Below are positions 34,548 through 43,641 of a stretch of DNA of 64,000 bases, one piece after another. Under the pieces are notes generated by a model. That model did no database searches. It saw nothing but the letters and a program-made list of their open reading frames with translations, and was not told the origin of the DNA. The position numbers and the translations under genes were made by a program. The DNA comes from Bin5 sp965218625 (GTDB lineage Bacteria > Chloroflexota > Anaerolineae > Caldilineales > Caldilineaceae): positions 248,001-312,000 of the forward strand of contig CBDCLG010000020.1 of NCBI GenBank assembly GCA_965218625.1, in the 5' to 3' direction. The stretch's first letter is position 1; each line of letters opens with the position of its first letter.

Positions 34548-36233
34548 CTACCACGAAACCGGCTTAAAGTGATACTTGTAATGGAACAAATAATCAATAT
34601 CAGGAAACTCCACCACCCGCAGGGGCGTCTCGCCCCCCTCGTAAAATCCCTTCGCCTTGATCGTCGCAGGCGGGGAAAGCGAGAACGGCTCGCGATACAA
34701 TGTCGAGTCCCGCGTCGGCTCGCTGCCATCCAGCGTGTACCGGATCTCCGCCCGCCACACCGGGCATAGCAGCTCGAGCAGCGACGCCTCGTTCGATTCG
34801 TAGTACATCCGCGCATTGACCGTCACCTGCCGCCCGTAAAACTCGTCCAGGAACCGCCGCTCGCGGCCCTGCTCCCCGTGATACGCCGAGCCGCCGTCAT
34901 CCCCCTGCTGCGCCATCCACGCCCGCACCTTCCCCCGCAGGCTCTCCAGCACCTCCACCTGCGCCGGATCATCCGCTAAATTGTTCATCTCGTACGGGTC
35001 GGCCTCTAAATCATACAGCTCCTCCGCCGGCCTGAACTGCAGCGCACCAACTCTTTCAGCCGCCGCCGGATCGGTCTGGGCCTCCTCGAACCACGAGTCC
35101 CACATCGCCGCCGCATGGCTCGCAATCGGCGTCAGCGCCGGCGGCGGCCTGCTCTCCCCCCACCAGCCCACGTCCACCGGCCACGTGTAACGGAAATGCG
35201 AATCGATATTCCAGATATACTTGTGTGTCTTGGTGCGCACCGCCCGCATCGGGTACGCCACCATCACACCCCAGGTGAAGTTGGCGAACACCTCGGCGCG
35301 ATGCTCCGCCTCCTCGCCCAGCAGCACCGGCAGAAAACTATCGCCGTCCAGCGGCTCCCCGCCGCAACTCGCAACCACCTCGCCGACGTCACCACCCGCC
35401 GCCTCGATGAACGTCGGCAGTATGTCCACGAAGCTGACCAGCGCCTCGCTGACCGAACCCGGCTCGATCCTGCCCGGCCAGCGCGCAATGAAAGGCTGGT
35501 TGATCCCGCCGTCGTGCAGGCTCCACTTCTCGTCCGGCCAGTCCGACCCGTGGTCCGTCGTGTAGATCACCAGCGTATTCTCTTCCAGGCCCTCCGCCTT
35601 CAGCAGCGCCAGACACCGCCCGACCGCCGCATCCATCTCCGTGATCTTCGAATAGTAGCGCGCCCGCATCGCGCGCGTATCCGGCGTGTCGAGCAGGTGC
35701 GGCGGAATATCCTCCGCCTGCGGCTCGTAGCCGTAGTCGTTGTGCGGCCACGGCACGTGCGCGCTGAACTTGCACATGATGAGGCAGAACGGCCTCTCCC
35801 CCGGCTCCGCCAGGATCCCCTGCAACGCGCTGCCCGGCCCGAGCGCTTCATCCCCGTCCTCGTAATACTCGAACGGAAAGTTCTCCCACGGCGTGATATG
35901 CTTCTTCCCCAGCAGCACCACGCGGTAGCCGAGCGCCGTCATATAATGCGGCAGGCTCCTGATCTCCGGCTTCACCGAGCTCCAGTTGGGGTGCGCCCCG
36001 TTGCGGATCGGATACAGCCCCGTATACAGCGAAACGCGGCTCGGCACGCAGGTCGGCGACGTCGTAAACACGTTGTTGAAACGCATCCCCTCGCTCGCCA
36101 GCCGGTCGATGTGCGGCGTCCTCACGCTCGAATTGCCGTAGCAGCCGAAGTCCCGCCGCGACGTGTCATCCGAAAAGATCATGAAGATATTCGGCCGCCC
36201 CGGCCCATTCCCCACCGCATCCTGACCGTTCAT
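34548..36233 (-). CDS. Sulfatase with C-terminal chitobiase-like domain
   Basis: A 561-residue type I sulfatase. NIFMIFSDDTSRRDFGCYG gives the metal-binding Asp pair, and PTCVPSRVSLYTG is the C-x-P-S-R signature whose Cys becomes formylglycine. Further metal and catalytic residues are in TDHGSDWPDEKW. The last ~90 residues form a beta domain resembling the C-terminal domain of chitobiase/hexosaminidase (IRYTLDGSEPTRDSTLY), unusual in sulfatases. No signal peptide, so probably cytoplasmic. The ATG at 36233 has GGGGAGGCAGGC. It closes the sugar-importer operon, so a sulfated glycan component is the likely substrate. No convincing maturase is in the window. Confidence 0.92.
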   Translation of the reverse strand: MNGQDAVGNGPGRPNIFMIFSDDTSRRDFGCYGNSSVRTPHIDRLASEGMRFNNVFTTSPTCVPSRVSLYTGLYPIRNGAHPNWSSVKPEIRSLPHYMTALGYRVVLLGKKHITPWENFPFEYYEDGDEALGPGSALQGILAEPGERPFCLIMCKFSAHVPWPHNDYGYEPQAEDIPPHLLDTPDTRAMRARYYSKITEMDAAVGRCLALLKAEGLEENTLVIYTTDHGSDWPDEKWSLHDGGINQPFIARWPGRIEPGSVSEALVSFVDILPTFIEAAGGDVGEVVASCGGEPLDGDSFLPVLLGEEAEHRAEVFANFTWGVMVAYPMRAVRTKTHKYIWNIDSHFRYTWPVDVGWWGESRPPPALTPIASHAAAMWDSWFEEAQTDPAAAERVGALQFRPAEELYDLEADPYEMNNLADDPAQVEVLESLRGKVRAWMAQQGDDGGSAYHGEQGRERRFLDEFYGRQVTVNARMYYESNEASLLELLCPVWRAEIRYTLDGSEPTRDSTLYREPFSLSPPATIKAKGFYEGGETPLRVVEFPDIDYLFHYKYHFKPVSW

Positions 36234-36269
36234 CGCCTGCCTCCCCGGATATTCCCCCAATAGAAAAGT

Positions 36270-36302
36270 GCGCTCCGGCCGCATGCAAACCGGCCGGAGC
36301 GC
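36270..36302 (-). terminator. Hairpin between binding-protein gene and sulfatase gene
   Basis: An 11-bp perfect stem GCGCTCCGGCC / GGCCGGAGCGC with an 11-nt loop, followed on the minus strand by ACTTTTCTATT. It lies 28 bp past the binding-protein stop. It is a plausible intrinsic or partial terminator that would lower sulfatase expression relative to the importer. Confidence 0.6.
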
Positions 36303-36330
36303 CTCTCAATTCAACACTTCGCCCTTCAAA

Positions 36331-37730
36331 TCAGGAAGCCGATGCCTCAATCTCCTTGTCGATAACCGCCTTGGCGTCCTGCATCGCCTCTTCGACCGTC
36401 TTTTCGCCCACAAACGCCAGTTCCACACCGGTCCTGAACTTGTCCTGCATGAAGCGGCCCACGCGACCAAACGCCGCCCGCTTAAATATGTTGACGTCCT
36501 CCGTGCAGTAGTCGCACTCGGACATCCCTTCCAGCCGCGACAGCATCACCTGCACGATGATGCCCAGGTCGCCCTCAGGCAGGCTGTCCAGGTAGTAGGC
36601 GGGATCGTAAGCCGACAGCGTCGCCGCCAAATCGACCAGCGCCTGCCCCACCTCGTAGTCGGTCGTCTGAACGATCGATGCCTCCTGCGCCTTCGGAATC
36701 ACCGCCGACTCTTTGTTGATGCACCACAAATTGGCGTTGACCCCGTGCACCCGCCGATCGACCCACGGCAGATGCATGAAACCGAGCTCGAACGGCAGCT
36801 GCGCCGCCAAGTAGGTCTGGTTCGACCAGCTGACACTCGCCGTCGCCAGCCCCGCCCGGAACAGACCGCCCTCGATGCCCTGCTGCGCCTCCAGCGTCGG
36901 CGCCACGCCGTGCACCACCGTCAGGTCGACATAGTCATGCACCGCCGCGATCGCCTCCGGCGTATCCAGCAGACACTCGGTCTCCTCGTACTCGGTGTCG
37001 TCGATGAACCAGGTGTCGTAGGTCGCCAGCTGGTAGCCGTACGCGTTGATGCTCGTCTCCGCCGACTGGTAGCCGTACTGCTCGACCGTCCCGTCCGAGC
37101 TGCGGATCGTGACCGCCTTCATGAAGTCGACGAAATCGTCCCAGTGCCACTGATCGAAGTTTGCACCGCCCCACAGCGGCAGGTCCGCCTCCGCATAACC
37201 GGCGTTGCGCACAAGGTCCAGGTTCACATATGCCATCATTGCCTGCTGTGTGAACAGGCTCAACCCCATGATGTCGCCCTTGTACCCGTGCTCCACCACC
37301 GGGTCGGCGTACCACTTGCTCATATCGATGCCCGACTCAGCCAGCACGTCGTTGAAGGGCACAAAAATGCCGCGCGGGAAGAAATCGGGGTACATCGGCC
37401 CGCCCAGCTGGATGATGTCGGGCGCCACGCCGCCCGCCACCTGCGTCAACACCTTCGTCACATATTCGCCGAAGGGGTAGATCTCCTCCTTGAAAACGGT
37501 ACCGCTCTTCTCCTCAACGATCGGCAGCCACTTCTTGTGCTGGTCGCCCCACCAGTGCGACAGCCGGATCTCCACCGGCTCCGCAGACGCCGGCATCTCC
37601 TCCTCCGCACTCTCTCCCGTCGCCGGCGCCGCGGCGGCGCCGCGCACGCGGCCGCAACAACGCCCACCGCCCCTATCGCCGACAGACGCAGAAAATCGCG
37701 CCGGCTCGTTAGCTTACTTTTGGCGTTCAT
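36331..37730 (-). pseudogene. Sugar ABC importer solute-binding lipoprotein (family 1) gene with one frameshift
   Basis: From an ATG at 37730 the frame gives a Tat-lipoprotein signal (TSRRDFLRLSAIGAVGVVAA then AC). In the GC-rich run at about 37621-37650 the frame shifts and the rest continues in a different frame as ATGESAEEEMPASAEPVEIR, LSHWWGDQHKKWLPIVEEKS and on to the C-terminus. Apart from that single indel it aligns along its whole length with the intact paralog at 39760-41145 (for example QTTDYEVGQALVDLAATLSA in both). It may be a functional gene with a sequencing error or a recent loss. It follows the two permease genes. Confidence 0.82.
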
Positions 37731-37837
37731 CGTCTCCTCCTTCTTGGCATAACGCTTGACAAATCTGATTAACGCCTACGATGAATCACGCCCCCTCTGG
37801 TCGGATTGGCAGCACCCCCTTCCGGCGTCAAGACCGG

Positions 37838-38782
37838 CTACCCCTTGATGCCGCTGATCACCACGCCCTGAATGAAATATCGTTGCGTGAAAAAGAACAG
37901 CACGACCGGCGGGATCGTCAGCACGGTCGCCATCGACATGATCGCATTCCAGGTCGGCGGCACATACGCGCCCGCGCCCCAAACCGCCACCTGCTGCCAC
38001 TGCCGGATCGCAATCGCCAGCGTATACCTCTCCTGCGAATTCAAATAGATCAACGGCGCAAAAAAGTCGTTCCACTCGCCCATGAAGGTGAAAATCGCCA
38101 CCGTCGCCAGCGCCGGCTTCGACATCGGCACGATGATCCGCCACAAAATCGCGAAGGTCCCCGCGCCGTCGATGCGCGCCGCGTCGTCGTAATCGCGGGG
38201 GATCGTCATGAAAAACTGGCGCAACAGAAAAATGAAGAACGCGCCCCCGCCAAAATAGTGCGGTACGATCAGCGGCTTGAATGAGTCCAGCCAGGCCAGG
38301 TTGCGGAACAACAGGTACTGCGGAATCAAGACAACGTGATACGGGATCATCATCGTGCTCAGCACCAGCAGAAACAGCGGCGTCCGCCAAGGAAAACGCA
38401 GCCTGGCAAAGACATAGGCCGTCAGGCTCGCGCTCGCCAGCCGCCCGATCTCGACCCCCACCACGATCGTCATCGTGTTGCGCAACGATCGCCAGAACGG
38501 AAACTGGTTCCACGCCTCCACGTAGTTCCACCACTGCACCTGCTCCGCAATCAGCCGCGGCGGATACTCGAAGACGTACCCCTCCGGCTTGAACGAAGCG
38601 CTCACCATCCACACCAACGGCGCCACCAGGATGATCGTCAGCCCGGCCAGCGCCAGGTACAGCAGCAACCTGCCGACAACCCGCTGCCCCATCCGCCAGC
38701 GCTGCGCCCAATCTCCGCCCAACCCGGACGGCGGCTGTGCCAGCGCCCCCCCAGCCTGCGAACTTCCCAAATCCGCCATCAT
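37838..38782 (-). CDS. Carbohydrate ABC importer permease (MalG/AraQ type)
   Basis: A 314-residue permease with six predicted spans, the first at about residues 39-58 (LYLALAGLTIILVAPLVWMV). The EAA loop reads YDDAARIDGAGTFAILWRII, and the C-terminus ends FIQGVVISGIKG, typical of the MalG group. A proline-rich N-terminal tail of about 35 residues is extra. It begins immediately after the stop of its partner permease, so translation is probably coupled. Confidence 0.93.
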   Translation of the reverse strand: MMADLGSSQAGGALAQPPSGLGGDWAQRWRMGQRVVGRLLLYLALAGLTIILVAPLVWMVSASFKPEGYVFEYPPRLIAEQVQWWNYVEAWNQFPFWRSLRNTMTIVVGVEIGRLASASLTAYVFARLRFPWRTPLFLLVLSTMMIPYHVVLIPQYLLFRNLAWLDSFKPLIVPHYFGGGAFFIFLLRQFFMTIPRDYDDAARIDGAGTFAILWRIIVPMSKPALATVAIFTFMGEWNDFFAPLIYLNSQERYTLAIAIRQWQQVAVWGAGAYVPPTWNAIMSMATVLTIPPVVLFFFTQRYFIQGVVISGIKG

Positions 38783-39688
38783 CTACTCCTGCGCGCCCTC
38801 ATAAAAGACCGTCGTCCGCGATAGCCGCAGCGAAAGCAGTGTGATAAACAGCAGGATCACAAACAGCAGCCACGCCATCGCCGCCGCATAACCCATGTCC
38901 AGGTACTCCCAGCCAGTGCGGTACAGGTAGAGCAGATAGAACAGGCTCGCCTCGCCCGGCCCCCCGTTCGTGGTCACAAACGCCACAGTGAAAACCTGAA
39001 ATGTACCGATCATGCCCGTCAGAAAGACGAAAAAGATGACCGGCGAGGTCATCGGCAGCGTCACATTCAGAAAACGGCCCCACGCATTCGCGCCGTCAAC
39101 CTTTGACGCGTCGTAAAGCTCAGTCGGCACGCCCTGCAGCGCCGCCAGGTATAGCAGCAGCGTACCTCCGACCGCCCACGCCGACATCAGGATGAACGCC
39201 GCCAGCACCCAGTTCGGGTCGCCAAACCACTTCGGCCCCGGAATCCCGATCGAACGCAGCGTCTGGTTGAGCAGCCCCACGTCCGACTGCAGCATCCACG
39301 AAAAAACGTACGCCACCGCCATCGCCGGCACCACCGCCGGCATGTAGAACGCCGTCCGCCAGAACGAAAGCCCCTTCACCTTCAGATTCAACATCAGCGC
39401 CATGCCATAGCCGACGACCACCTGCACCGGCACCGCCACCATCGTGTAGATCACCGTCACCCGCAGCGACTGCCACAGCGTATCGTCGCCCGTCGCCATC
39501 CGGTCGTAGTTGTCCAGACCCCGCCAGCGCGGCGGCGTCAGAATATCGTAGCTCGTGAAGGAAAGATAGAACGAATAGATCAGCGGGCCGGCCGTGAAAA
39601 TCACGAACCCCAGCAGAAAGGGGAGCAGACCGATGTACGCATCGCGCGTCTCGCGCGCCTGCAAGGACAGTTTCAGTTTCCAGAACAT
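38783..39688 (-). CDS. Carbohydrate ABC importer permease (MalF/UgpA type)
   Basis: A 301-residue permease with six predicted spans, opening with ARETRDAYIGLLPFLLGFVI. The EAA-type loop is YDASKVDGANAWGRFLNVTL. It lies 71 bp downstream of the intact binding-protein gene and directly upstream of the MalG-type partner. As is usual for this importer class no ATPase gene is adjacent; a shared MsiK-like ATPase elsewhere is expected. Confidence 0.93.
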   Translation of the reverse strand: MFWKLKLSLQARETRDAYIGLLPFLLGFVIFTAGPLIYSFYLSFTSYDILTPPRWRGLDNYDRMATGDDTLWQSLRVTVIYTMVAVPVQVVVGYGMALMLNLKVKGLSFWRTAFYMPAVVPAMAVAYVFSWMLQSDVGLLNQTLRSIGIPGPKWFGDPNWVLAAFILMSAWAVGGTLLLYLAALQGVPTELYDASKVDGANAWGRFLNVTLPMTSPVIFFVFLTGMIGTFQVFTVAFVTTNGGPGEASLFYLLYLYRTGWEYLDMGYAAAMAWLLFVILLFITLLSLRLSRTTVFYEGAQE

Positions 39689-39759
39689 CGGCCGCTCCCC
39701 CCTTGCCGCCTTCTTGGTTCTACCTGAGCCCGTAAGCGTAATCTGCGTCGCTCACCGGC

Positions 39760-41145
39760 CTATTCGCGCGCGATCTCCTCGTCGATCGCCGCGTCGGCAT
39801 CCTGCATCGCCTGCTCGACGCTCTTCTCGCCGATCAGCGCCTTCTCCATCGCCGCCCGCACCGTGTCCTGCAGGAAGCGACCTTTGCGGCCGAACCCGGC
39901 GCGGTTGAACATGTTCACGTCTTCCGTGCAGTAGTCGCAGTCGGACATGCCGGCGAGGCGCGACAACATGATTCGGGTGATTACGCCCAGGTCACCTTCG
40001 GGCAGTGTATCGAGATAGTAGGCCGGATCGTAGGCCGATATCGTCGCCGCCAGGTCCACCAGCGCCTGCCCGACCTCGTAATCGGTCGTCTGGATCAGCG
40101 CCGCCTCCTGCGCCTGCGGAATATTGTCCGACGCATTGTTGACGCTCCAGTGGTTGGCGCCAATGCCGTGCACGCGCCGTCCCGTAAACGGCAGGTGCAT
40201 GAAGCCAAGCTCGAACGGCAGCCCGGCCACGAGATAGGACTGGTTGGTCCAGCTGATCGAAGCAACAGCGATCCCAGCTCTGAACAGCCCGCCCTCGATT
40301 CCTTGCTGGGCTTCGATGGTCGGGGCTACCCCATGCACGGTGGTCAAATCAATCAGGTCGTGTGCGGCCGCAATCGCATCCTCCGAGTCCAGCAAGGCTT
40401 CGGTTTCAGCGAAGGTCCACGGATCGTCGACCAGGTCAGCGTCGTAGCTGGCCATCTGATAGGCGAGACTGTGTGCGTCTCTGATCGCGCCGGCATAGCC
40501 GTACTGCTCATACGTGCCGTCCGACGCCTGAATCGTGACAGCCTGCAGGAAGTCAACAAAGTCGTCCCAGTGCCACGTGTCATAGTTGTCCCTGCCGTAC
40601 AGCGGCAGCGCCGACTCGTCGTAGCCAGCCGCACGCACCAGGTCCAGGTTCAGGTAGACCGAGCGCCCCTGCATCGTGAACAGGCTCAGTGCCAAAATAT
40701 CGCCATTGTAGCCAAGCTCCAGCGCGGGGTCGACGTTCCACTTGCTCATGTCAAGACCCGAGCCGGCCAGGAAGTCGTTGTAAGGTACAAAGACATTCTT
40801 GGGGAAAAAGTCGGCGTTGTGGCTCTGATCAAGCTGGATGATATCCGGCGCCACGCCGCCCGCCACCTGGGTCAGGACCTTGGTCAGATACTCACCCCAG
40901 GGATAGATCTCCTCCGTAACCGTGACGTTGGCCTTTTCGTTCACAATCGGCAGCCACATCTTGTGCTGCTCGCCCCACCAGTGAGACAACCGGAGCTCAG
41001 TAGGCTCCTCGGGCATCATTTCCCCGCCATCTTCGGCGGCAGGCTCGGCTGCCGGCGCCGGTGCACAGGCCGCGAAAAACGCGCCTGCGGTCCCTGCTGC
41101 CGTAAGCTGCAAAAAGCTGCGGCGGCTCATTCTCTTGCTGGTCAT
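39760..41145 (-). CDS. Sugar ABC importer solute-binding lipoprotein (family 1), Tat-type signal
   Basis: A 461-residue exported protein. The N-terminus has a twin-arginine signal (MSRRSFLQLTAAGTAGAFFA then AC, a lipobox). The mature part begins with RLSHWWGEQHKMWLPIVNEK, a typical family-1 sugar-binding start, with KVLTQVAGGVAPDIIQLDQS after it. GGGAGGAGATTCG precedes the ATG at 41145. It is first in the operon running through both permeases, the second binding protein and the sulfatase. The close paralog at 36331-37730 implies a gene duplication spanning the permeases. Confidence 0.92.
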   Translation of the reverse strand: MTSKRMSRRSFLQLTAAGTAGAFFAACAPAPAAEPAAEDGGEMMPEEPTELRLSHWWGEQHKMWLPIVNEKANVTVTEEIYPWGEYLTKVLTQVAGGVAPDIIQLDQSHNADFFPKNVFVPYNDFLAGSGLDMSKWNVDPALELGYNGDILALSLFTMQGRSVYLNLDLVRAAGYDESALPLYGRDNYDTWHWDDFVDFLQAVTIQASDGTYEQYGYAGAIRDAHSLAYQMASYDADLVDDPWTFAETEALLDSEDAIAAAHDLIDLTTVHGVAPTIEAQQGIEGGLFRAGIAVASISWTNQSYLVAGLPFELGFMHLPFTGRRVHGIGANHWSVNNASDNIPQAQEAALIQTTDYEVGQALVDLAATISAYDPAYYLDTLPEGDLGVITRIMLSRLAGMSDCDYCTEDVNMFNRAGFGRKGRFLQDTVRAAMEKALIGEKSVEQAMQDADAAIDEEIARE

Positions 41146-41344
41146 CGTCGAATCTCCTCCCTGATTTTGTCTGCCCCCGAATCCCGCGCACACGCCGAAT
41201 TGGCAGCACGATGGACGATCTCCCAAAATTAAGATTCCCTCTGCTCACGTCTCGAAAGGCATCACCCCCTTGCGCAGCCGGACAATGCAACCGGTCGACT
41301 TCTGTTGTGGACTGTGGATTTCTGAGATATAGGATTACGCCAGC

Positions 41345-41373
41345 AATCTACCACACGTGAGTTGGCTGGTCAA
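41345..41373 (-). promoter_or_regulatory. Predicted sigma70-type promoter for the sugar importer/sulfatase operon
   Basis: On the minus strand TTGACC (41368-41373), a 17-base spacer, then TAGATT (41345-41350). The implied start near 41338 leaves about 190 nt of leader before the binding-protein ATG. No repressor operator was recognised. Confidence 0.5.
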
Positions 41374-41965
41374 TCCGTTTTTTGCCACCCCGGCCCGGCC
41401 CCGGCAGAGCACAGGGACGCGCTTTCAGCCCGCCAGAGCAGCCCTCGCAGCGCCGACTCTCAGGCAGCACGGCGCGATTCGACAGGAGCTGACAGCCCCA
41501 GGCCAGTCCCACGGGGCCGGCCCATTCGCCGCTGGGAGTATTTCGCTGGACCGGCAGGAAAGTGCGCGCCCGATGCTGTAATCGGGCGCGTGCGTGCGTG
41601 CAGGGCAGGAGAGGATTGCCCGTGGAGATTCATTACATCAACAACAGTATCGGCCCCTACGCGTTCAGCAGGTGATTCCGGCAGTTCAAGGAATTCACCC
41701 AGCGCAGATTCCCTCCTGATGGCCCGTCGCCAGGAGTGCAGGCCCTTCGCATCCGTCGAACTCTTCTTTGTGAAATCAGACGGGCCGGCACTCTTGTCAG
41801 CTTGCTCACAGCCATGATCGCGTCTCCTTTTGCGGGGCCATGCCAAAAGGCGGCGCCGCGGGTGTTGGCGGCCTCGCCGTCCGTTCCCGCTTCGTTGTAA
41901 GTGTGTGTCATTCAGGGTCGGCCGGCTGCCGCTCGCGCGGTCGATGCTCGACCTCTACCCACAGA
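41374..41965. other. Region between P450 and sugar-importer genes: hairpin and weak small frames
   Basis: A 10-bp perfect hairpin CGCGCCCGAT / ATCGGGCGCG (41565-41590) may end the P450 transcript. On the minus strand an ATG at 41815 with AAAAGGAGACGCGATC upstream opens 52 codons to 41657 (MAVSKLTRVPARLISQRRVR..), very Arg-rich; on the plus strand a GTG at 41622 with AGGAGAGG opens 17 codons. Neither product resembles a known family. The ribosome binding sites are the only support. Confidence 0.4.
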
Positions 41966-43186
41966 TCATCTGAAACCGCGCAGGACGACCTGGTATCTGG
42001 GCGTGGGTTCAGACAGCAGGCGGATCGAGCTGAAGCGCTGCAGCAGGCTGGCAAAGGCGATACGCGCTTCCAGGATAGCCAAAGGGGCGCCGAGACAGTA
42101 GTGGATGCCGCGGCCAAAGGATATGTGACCTTTGTCCCGGCGGCCGATATCGAGAACGTCGGGGACAGGAAAGACCTTGGGGTCGCGATTGGCGGCGCCG
42201 ATGAGCGCGATTATGCGCTGCCCGGCGCGCAGCCGCCTTCCTTTGATCTCGGTGTCTTCCGCAACGACGCGTATGTTGAACTGGACAGGGCTGTCATAGC
42301 GCAGCAGCTCATCGATGGCCGGGTCGAGCAGATCGCGATTGTCTCTGAGCCGTTGGAGCTGGTCCGGATGCCGAAGCAGGGCCAGCATACCGTTGCCGAT
42401 GAGGTTACGGGTGGTCTCGTTTCCGGCCACGAGCAGCAGCATGAGCGTCGAGAGGAGCTCCTCGCGGCTGAGTCTGTCGCCCTCTTCTTCGGCGGCCAGA
42501 AGCGCGCTGAGCATATCGTCCTGCGGCTTCTGCTGTCGCTGCTCGATAATGCCTTCGAAGTAGTCGAAAATCTCGTCAGCGGAGCGTTGGACGCGCCCGA
42601 TCTGTTCGTCACTGAGGATGGGCTCGATCGAGAGGGCGAGATCGTCGGACCAGCCTTTGAAGCGGTCGCGGTCCTGTGCCGGGACGCCCAGCATTTCGGC
42701 GATTACGATGATCGGGAGGGGAAAGGCGAAATCCCTGATCAGATCGATCTGTTCTTCAGCCGCGACCGCGTCGAGAAGCTCGTCAACGATCTGCTGGATG
42801 CGCGGGGCAAGCGCCGCCACGGACCGCGGCGTAAATGCCTTGGAGACCAGCGATCGCAGCCGCGTGTGATCGGGCGGGTCGAGGTCCAACATGGTGCGGT
42901 AGGGGGTGTAGTCGAAACGGTTTTCCCCGCTCGAGAAACGTTTGTGGTCGAGCAGGACGGCCTGGGCATCTTCGTACTCGGTCAACACCCAGGCGTTGAT
43001 CAGCCTCATGCGGTGGATGGGGTCTTTGAGGCGCAGCTGTTCGTAGAGGGTATAGGGATCGGCCATCACCGCAGGGGAGGTCAGATCATAACTGACACCG
43101 GACTCCAGCCGCTCCCAGGTGAGCAGGACTTTTTTTGCGATCGGCGTCAGCGCACTTTGCAAGGCTTTGGATACGGGCTGAAACAT
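41966..43186 (-). CDS. Cytochrome P450
   Basis: A 406-residue soluble bacterial P450. The heme-Cys loop is FGRGIHYCLGAPLA, the I-helix oxygen-activation segment is LLLVAGNETTRN, and the K-helix ExxR is in AIDELLRYDS. DPPDHTRLRSLVSKAFTPR is the family C-helix motif. GGAGGTGACG precedes the ATG at 43186; a longer frame to 43288 is not used. It stands alone; no ferredoxin or reductase gene is adjacent, so shared redox partners are expected. Substrate unknown. Confidence 0.93.
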   Translation of the reverse strand: MFQPVSKALQSALTPIAKKVLLTWERLESGVSYDLTSPAVMADPYTLYEQLRLKDPIHRMRLINAWVLTEYEDAQAVLLDHKRFSSGENRFDYTPYRTMLDLDPPDHTRLRSLVSKAFTPRSVAALAPRIQQIVDELLDAVAAEEQIDLIRDFAFPLPIIVIAEMLGVPAQDRDRFKGWSDDLALSIEPILSDEQIGRVQRSADEIFDYFEGIIEQRQQKPQDDMLSALLAAEEEGDRLSREELLSTLMLLLVAGNETTRNLIGNGMLALLRHPDQLQRLRDNRDLLDPAIDELLRYDSPVQFNIRVVAEDTEIKGRRLRAGQRIIALIGAANRDPKVFPVPDVLDIGRRDKGHISFGRGIHYCLGAPLAILEARIAFASLLQRFSSIRLLSEPTPRYQVVLRGFR

Positions 43187-43371
43187 CGTCACCTCCGGTT
43201 TTGGCGGGGGCCTGGCGTTGGACACGATGCGGCAAGGCCGGGGCCAGACTTGCCTGGGAAACGCCTCGCCGCGGCTCTCAACCTTCATCGCTGCAATCAG
43301 GGCCTCCCAATGGGCTACGTCCCCTAAGGTATACCGTACAGCCCAGGGCTGTCAAAGACAACGGGAAAACT

Positions 43372-43515
43372 TCAAGTGTGCATGCCAGAACAGCCAGGCA
43401 GCGCGTCCTCGCCAACCTCGTCCCCCAATCGTCCAGTCAAGCCAGCGAAATCACCATCTTCGGCAGCGTTCTCGTCAATCGGGGCGGATGCAGGCTCTTC
43501 CGCGGCTTTCATCAT
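43372..43515 (-). CDS. Possible small acidic peptide, 47 residues
   Basis: A frame from paired ATGs at 43515 encodes an acidic stretch (MMKAAEEPASAPIDENAAED..) ending EDALPGCSGMHT, 185 bp upstream of the P450 start on the same strand. The frame is open in register from just after the TolB-like stop at 43642. There is no clear ribosome binding site. It may be a remnant of another gene, an unrelated open frame, or a peptide acted on by the P450; none of these is established. Confidence 0.2.
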   Translation of the reverse strand: MMKAAEEPASAPIDENAAEDGDFAGLTGRLGDEVGEDALPGCSGMHT

Positions 43516-43641
43516 ATCGTCCGGGAAGGGTAGCCATGTTGTGCCGGCGTCGGAATTCTGGCCGGGGGAAAAGCAATCGGGGACAGTAGGGGCTGCTGCA
43601 ACGAAGCTTCCTTCCCTCGCACGACAAGAGAGCAGAAGCGA

